A stretch of DNA of 64,000 nucleotides, from the NCBI GenBank assembly GCA_037128295.1, contig JBAXWR010000005.1, positions 10,623 to 74,622 of the forward strand, written 5' to 3'. The DNA is from JAAFHB01 sp037128295. Its GTDB lineage: Bacteria; Bacteroidota; Bacteroidia; Bacteroidales; Prolixibacteraceae. A model generated the notes under the pieces. It was not told the DNA's origin. It worked only from the letters and a program-made list of their open reading frames with translations, and did not search any database. Shown one piece after another: positions 61,805 to 64,000 of the stretch (positions within the stretch are counted from its first letter, which is position 1; every line of letters begins with the position of its first letter). The position numbers and the translations under genes were made by a program.

Positions 61805-63421
61805 TTAATTGTTTAACATATTTATTTTAGAAATGACCGATACAAAGCAATAGATGACGATAAAGATAAGGCATAAAACAGGATAAAACCATTGATGTTC
61901 AGAAAAAAAAGATATTTTTTGATAAAGGTTGACATTCGTGGACAGGCTCCCTTCAGGAGTTGTTGCTGACACAATTATCTCACCAAAAGCATTTGTAAAC
62001 AAGGTCGAACCTCCGTTTGAGCACCGCGCGGCACTCCTTCGGGTTTCGATGCACCGCAACCGCGTAATGTTGGCCATCTGCTTTTTAAAATACCCCATTG
62101 TCCACCATGCCTCGAAAGACAATTGCACAAAACATTCGGCACCGGCATTGGCCATATCGCTCCAGATTGCCGGATAATTCTGCTCCATACAGATTGGGGT
62201 GCCAATCTTCACTTTCTGTTTTTTTCGGGTCTGCAAACTGATCAACGTAACCTGCTTCCCACCTTTAAACCAACCGGAATCGTTTACTGCCACAGGAAAA
62301 CCCGGAAAGAGTGAAAAGAACTGATGGTAAGGGATTTTTTCACGTCCGGGTGCCAGATGGACCTTGTCGTAAAACTGGCAGTTGATTTCGTTTGAACCGT
62401 TTTGGATCAATGCGGCTCGATTGACCCGACGGCGGTCATTTTTACTTGCATCCGCAGGGATGATCTGCATCCCGGTCAACAACGGGGTTTTCCAGTCACG
62501 TACCGCCGAATCGATAAAATTGTAAAAAGTACGGTCATTCCCAAAATCGACAGCCCCCTCGTGCCAAACGTACAGGTCGGTCGATTGCTTCTGTTGCTTG
62601 AATTCATAATCGGTCGAATCGGTAAGGTGCGTCATCCGTTCCAATTTCCTGATATACAGTTTATACGTATTGATATTTAAACTGAAATCGGTATTGATGA
62701 GGGTGATATTGATTTGCCGTTTGGGCTGGCCTTCGATGTTATTATAGCGGATATCAGCATAAATCAGGGGAGGTAGTATCATAATAAGGCAAACGAAAGC
62801 CATCCGTTTTATAAACGGCACATCGAAATACTGTCCTTTGAATTTCTTTAATTGCAAATAGATCAATACATTAAAACCTATTACCCAGCTGGCGATCGAC
62901 CACACGCCAAAAAGATCGATGTATTGGATGAGCCATGTATTTTGGGCTTGCGAATGGGAGAGCATCACATATCCAAACGTAAAATCGAGCCATTGGTAGA
63001 ACCACTCCCATAGGGCTATCAAAAAAGGGAAAACGACCAATGCCCTGGTGAACCCCAATTTCTTTTGAATTGGATAAAGGAGTGCAAAAGACCCGGTTGA
63101 CATGATGATTTCAATGACCGCTGCAATCAAAACTGAGCCTTGTTCCTTAGGTGTAATCAAAAAGCCGTGGCAAATGATCAGGATGGCGACCAAAAAGAAA
63201 AACAGCGATGTCTTGTAAAAGTCCCGGAAAGTGTCCTTTTTCTCCAGTTCATAAAACAAGGGGACAAAAGCAAACCAAGCCAGAAAGGAGAGGTTGTAAC
63301 CGAAAAACATGCACCACGAAAGGCCATACAATATGGCGGCAATCAGCCAGTTAGGGATCTTTCGGAAAAATATCGATCTATTTTTTCCGGATATTGTAGC
63401 CTTTTTTGATTTTTTATTCAT
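61805..63421 (-). CDS. apolipoprotein N-acyltransferase-like protein (Lnt family)
   Basis: From ATG 63421 the protein has 538 residues (an upstream in-frame ATG at 63490 is unlikely). The N-terminal half has about six to eight membrane helices (WLIAAILYGLSWCMFFGYNL and others) and the C-terminal half is a CN-hydrolase domain with the Glu-Lys-Cys triad visible as WHEGA, HLAPGREKIPYHQFF and GTPICMEQNYP. This is the architecture of Lnt, which N-acylates lipoproteins, although the sequence is remote from E. coli Lnt and a related acyltransferase or amidase role is possible. It lies upstream of A1 on the same strand. Confidence 0.8.
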   Translation of the reverse strand: MNKKSKKATISGKNRSIFFRKIPNWLIAAILYGLSWCMFFGYNLSFLAWFAFVPLFYELEKKDTFRDFYKTSLFFFLVAILIICHGFLITPKEQGSVLIAAVIEIIMSTGSFALLYPIQKKLGFTRALVVFPFLIALWEWFYQWLDFTFGYVMLSHSQAQNTWLIQYIDLFGVWSIASWVIGFNVLIYLQLKKFKGQYFDVPFIKRMAFVCLIMILPPLIYADIRYNNIEGQPKRQINITLINTDFSLNINTYKLYIRKLERMTHLTDSTDYEFKQQKQSTDLYVWHEGAVDFGNDRTFYNFIDSAVRDWKTPLLTGMQIIPADASKNDRRRVNRAALIQNGSNEINCQFYDKVHLAPGREKIPYHQFFSLFPGFPVAVNDSGWFKGGKQVTLISLQTRKKQKVKIGTPICMEQNYPAIWSDMANAGAECFVQLSFEAWWTMGYFKKQMANITRLRCIETRRSAARCSNGGSTLFTNAFGEIIVSATTPEGSLSTNVNLYQKISFFSEHQWFYPVLCLIFIVIYCFVSVISKINMLNN

Positions 63422-63611
63422 CACATATAGGTAAAGAAAGTGGTAAAATGAAGGACTTTTGGTCACCAAACAAGGCAATAAAGATAACAATAAATTTAGT
63501 TGTGCTGCTGCTACAAAAGCACTACAAAAACCATAAAATCGAAAAGAACATTAAAAAAAGAAACCGTTTAAGGAGGAGTATGATGAGATGTTTTTATCCT
63601 ATAACTTAGAG

Positions 63612-63642
63612 TGAGTTGTTTTTGTTAGTCGTTACAAACGAC
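63612..63642 (+). repeat. REP-like direct repeat, right copy with perfect palindrome
   Basis: GAGTTGTTTTTGTTAGTCGT and then TACAAACGACA is the right copy of the repeat at 52778-52805. The segment 63628-63642 (GTCGTT-ACA-AACGAC) is a perfect inverted repeat. Confidence 0.6.
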
Positions 63643-63652
63643 AGGCCATTAA

Positions 63653-63673
63653 CCCCTCTTTACAAACGAGGGG
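63653..63673. repeat. hairpin CCCCTC-N9-GAGGGG
   Basis: A perfect 6-bp GC-rich stem whose loop contains TACAAAC, the same core as in the adjacent palindrome. Probably part of a REP-like pair with 63628-63642. Confidence 0.6.
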
Positions 63674-63686
63674 GATCAGAGGATTT

Positions 63687-63899
63687 TCAAATATAGTCTT
63701 TAAAGTCCTCTAATGGTTCATCAAAACCTGGTTTGATTACAATTTTTACCTCTCCACATCCAAAATACGGTCTTTTAATCTTTTGAGAAGAACCATTTTC
63801 CAAATGTTTGCTTTTAAAATAAAGCAAAAAATGAAAAACTTCCGTTTGGACAGACACCGGCAGAAGCTGTATTTCCTGAATAATCAATTTTTGAAGCAT
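63687..63899 (-). CDS. DUF2281-family small protein, orphan antitoxin-like
   Basis: The 70-residue protein (ATG 63899; 63914 is an alternative) starts MLQKLIIQEIQLLPVSVQTE and ends GFDEPLEDFKDYI, the end signature of DUF2281 proteins, which usually act as antitoxins for PIN-domain (VapC) toxins encoded immediately downstream. Here the DNA downstream has no PIN gene but REP-like hairpins and the start of the Lnt operon, so the toxin is missing. The middle (FGCGEVKIVIKP) is a normal AbrB-like linker. It may be a lone remnant of a module. Confidence 0.7.
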   Translation of the reverse strand: MLQKLIIQEIQLLPVSVQTEVFHFLLYFKSKHLENGSSQKIKRPYFGCGEVKIVIKPGFDEPLEDFKDYI

Positions 63900-63929
63900 A
63901 ATGGACTGTATCATTTGTACAAATATAAG

Positions 63930-64000
63930 TTATTCAGGTTTTTGCACCAATTCCATCTCCATCTTCCCATTTACCGGAAAATCAACAATCAATTGACCAT
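63930..64000 (-). CDS. C-terminal end of an unidentified protein (cut by window edge)
   Basis: On the minus strand the last 22 codons of a longer frame are visible, ending in LIVDFPVNGKMEMELVQKPE before a TAA at 63930-63932. The text is too short to assign a family. The stop lies 30 bp upstream of the DUF2281 start, so the two may be co-transcribed. Confidence 0.45.
   Translation of the reverse strand, partial: GQLIVDFPVNGKMEMELVQKPE

Larger units (their letters stand above)
63422..63686. other. 265-bp spacer with REP-like hairpins
   Basis: No gene; short ATG frames are under 30 codons. It contains GTCGTTACAAACGAC (63628-63642) and CCCCTC-9-GAGGGG (63653-63673), both hairpin-forming, and the right copy of the GAGTTG direct repeat that also stands at 52778. 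Confidence 0.6.

Noticed and set aside
1..64000. CRISPR array
   Set aside because: No set of identical direct repeats with even spacers was found; the only short tandem repeat is the heptamer at 25787.
1..64000. tRNA or rRNA genes
   Set aside because: No cloverleaf-like sequence with GGTTCGANTCC and no rRNA-like stretch was seen in any intergenic space.

Overview
The window (about 40% GC by eye) comes from the chromosome of a Bacteroidota bacterium, most likely an environmental Bacteroidia member near Marinilabiliales/Prolixibacteraceae. Evidence: a SusC/SusD pair, a T9SS-sorted protease, T9SS/gliding lipoproteins GldH and PorW/SprE, a futalosine-pathway MqnD, an RNF-independent set of typical Bacteroidota housekeeping genes, many SPII lipoproteins, and promoters of the TAnnTTTG type rather than E. 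coli -10/-35 boxes. No rRNA, tRNA, CRISPR array or intact insertion sequence was seen.

Layout. 1-0.47 kb: the 5' end of an AbiEii-type nucleotidyltransferase toxin overlapped by its DUF6922 partner. 0.5-11.3 kb: small membrane protein, TonB-dependent-receptor-like barrel, YifB/ComM ATPase, a small outer-membrane barrel, an RND/MMPL exporter, and a Ktr/Trk potassium uptake pair. 11.5-16.4 kb: a four-gene minus-strand operon (SGNH esterase, family 8 polysaccharide lyase, DMT transporter, TonB-like protein) that looks like glycan degradation. 16.4-21 kb: REP-like hairpins, a large secreted M6 metalloprotease with a T9SS tail, and an unusual 73-residue peptide gene with its own terminator. 21.3-29.8 kb: a seven-gene operon holB-ricT-gldH-trmB-atl-mrp-porW/sprE that mixes DNA replication, tRNA modification, Fe-S handling and type IX secretion. 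30-33.6 kb: pgk, a GNAT acetyltransferase and an AAA/PD-(D/E)XK protein. 33.7-40.1 kb: SusD, SusC and a divergent AraC regulator. 40.1-49.1 kb: mqnD, serpin plus lipoprotein, an ECF sigma factor with a membrane-spanning barrel partner, a lytic transglycosylase, uvrA.

49.1-53 kb is decayed: a truncated IS1595-type zinc-ribbon protein, a frameshifted methyltransferase-tail remnant, a GH35 beta-galactosidase (intact), a broken DUF3800 gene and a 160-bp MITE-like palindrome.

53-63.4 kb is the most unusual part. A two-gene cassette, [exported ~330-aa protein of unknown family]-[exported TPR-CHAT protease of ~1025 aa], occurs twice in tandem behind an apolipoprotein N-acyltransferase-like gene. 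The CHAT His/Cys dyads are intact in both copies, the CHAT halves are nearly identical while the TPR halves have diverged, and similar ~28-bp direct repeats lie on both sides of the block. I propose this as a candidate extracytoplasmic protease-substrate (or sensor-protease) system; the family assignments of the CHAT proteins are secure, the pairing is inferred from synteny and co-duplication. The right end carries an orphan DUF2281 antitoxin-like gene and the last codons of an unidentified gene.
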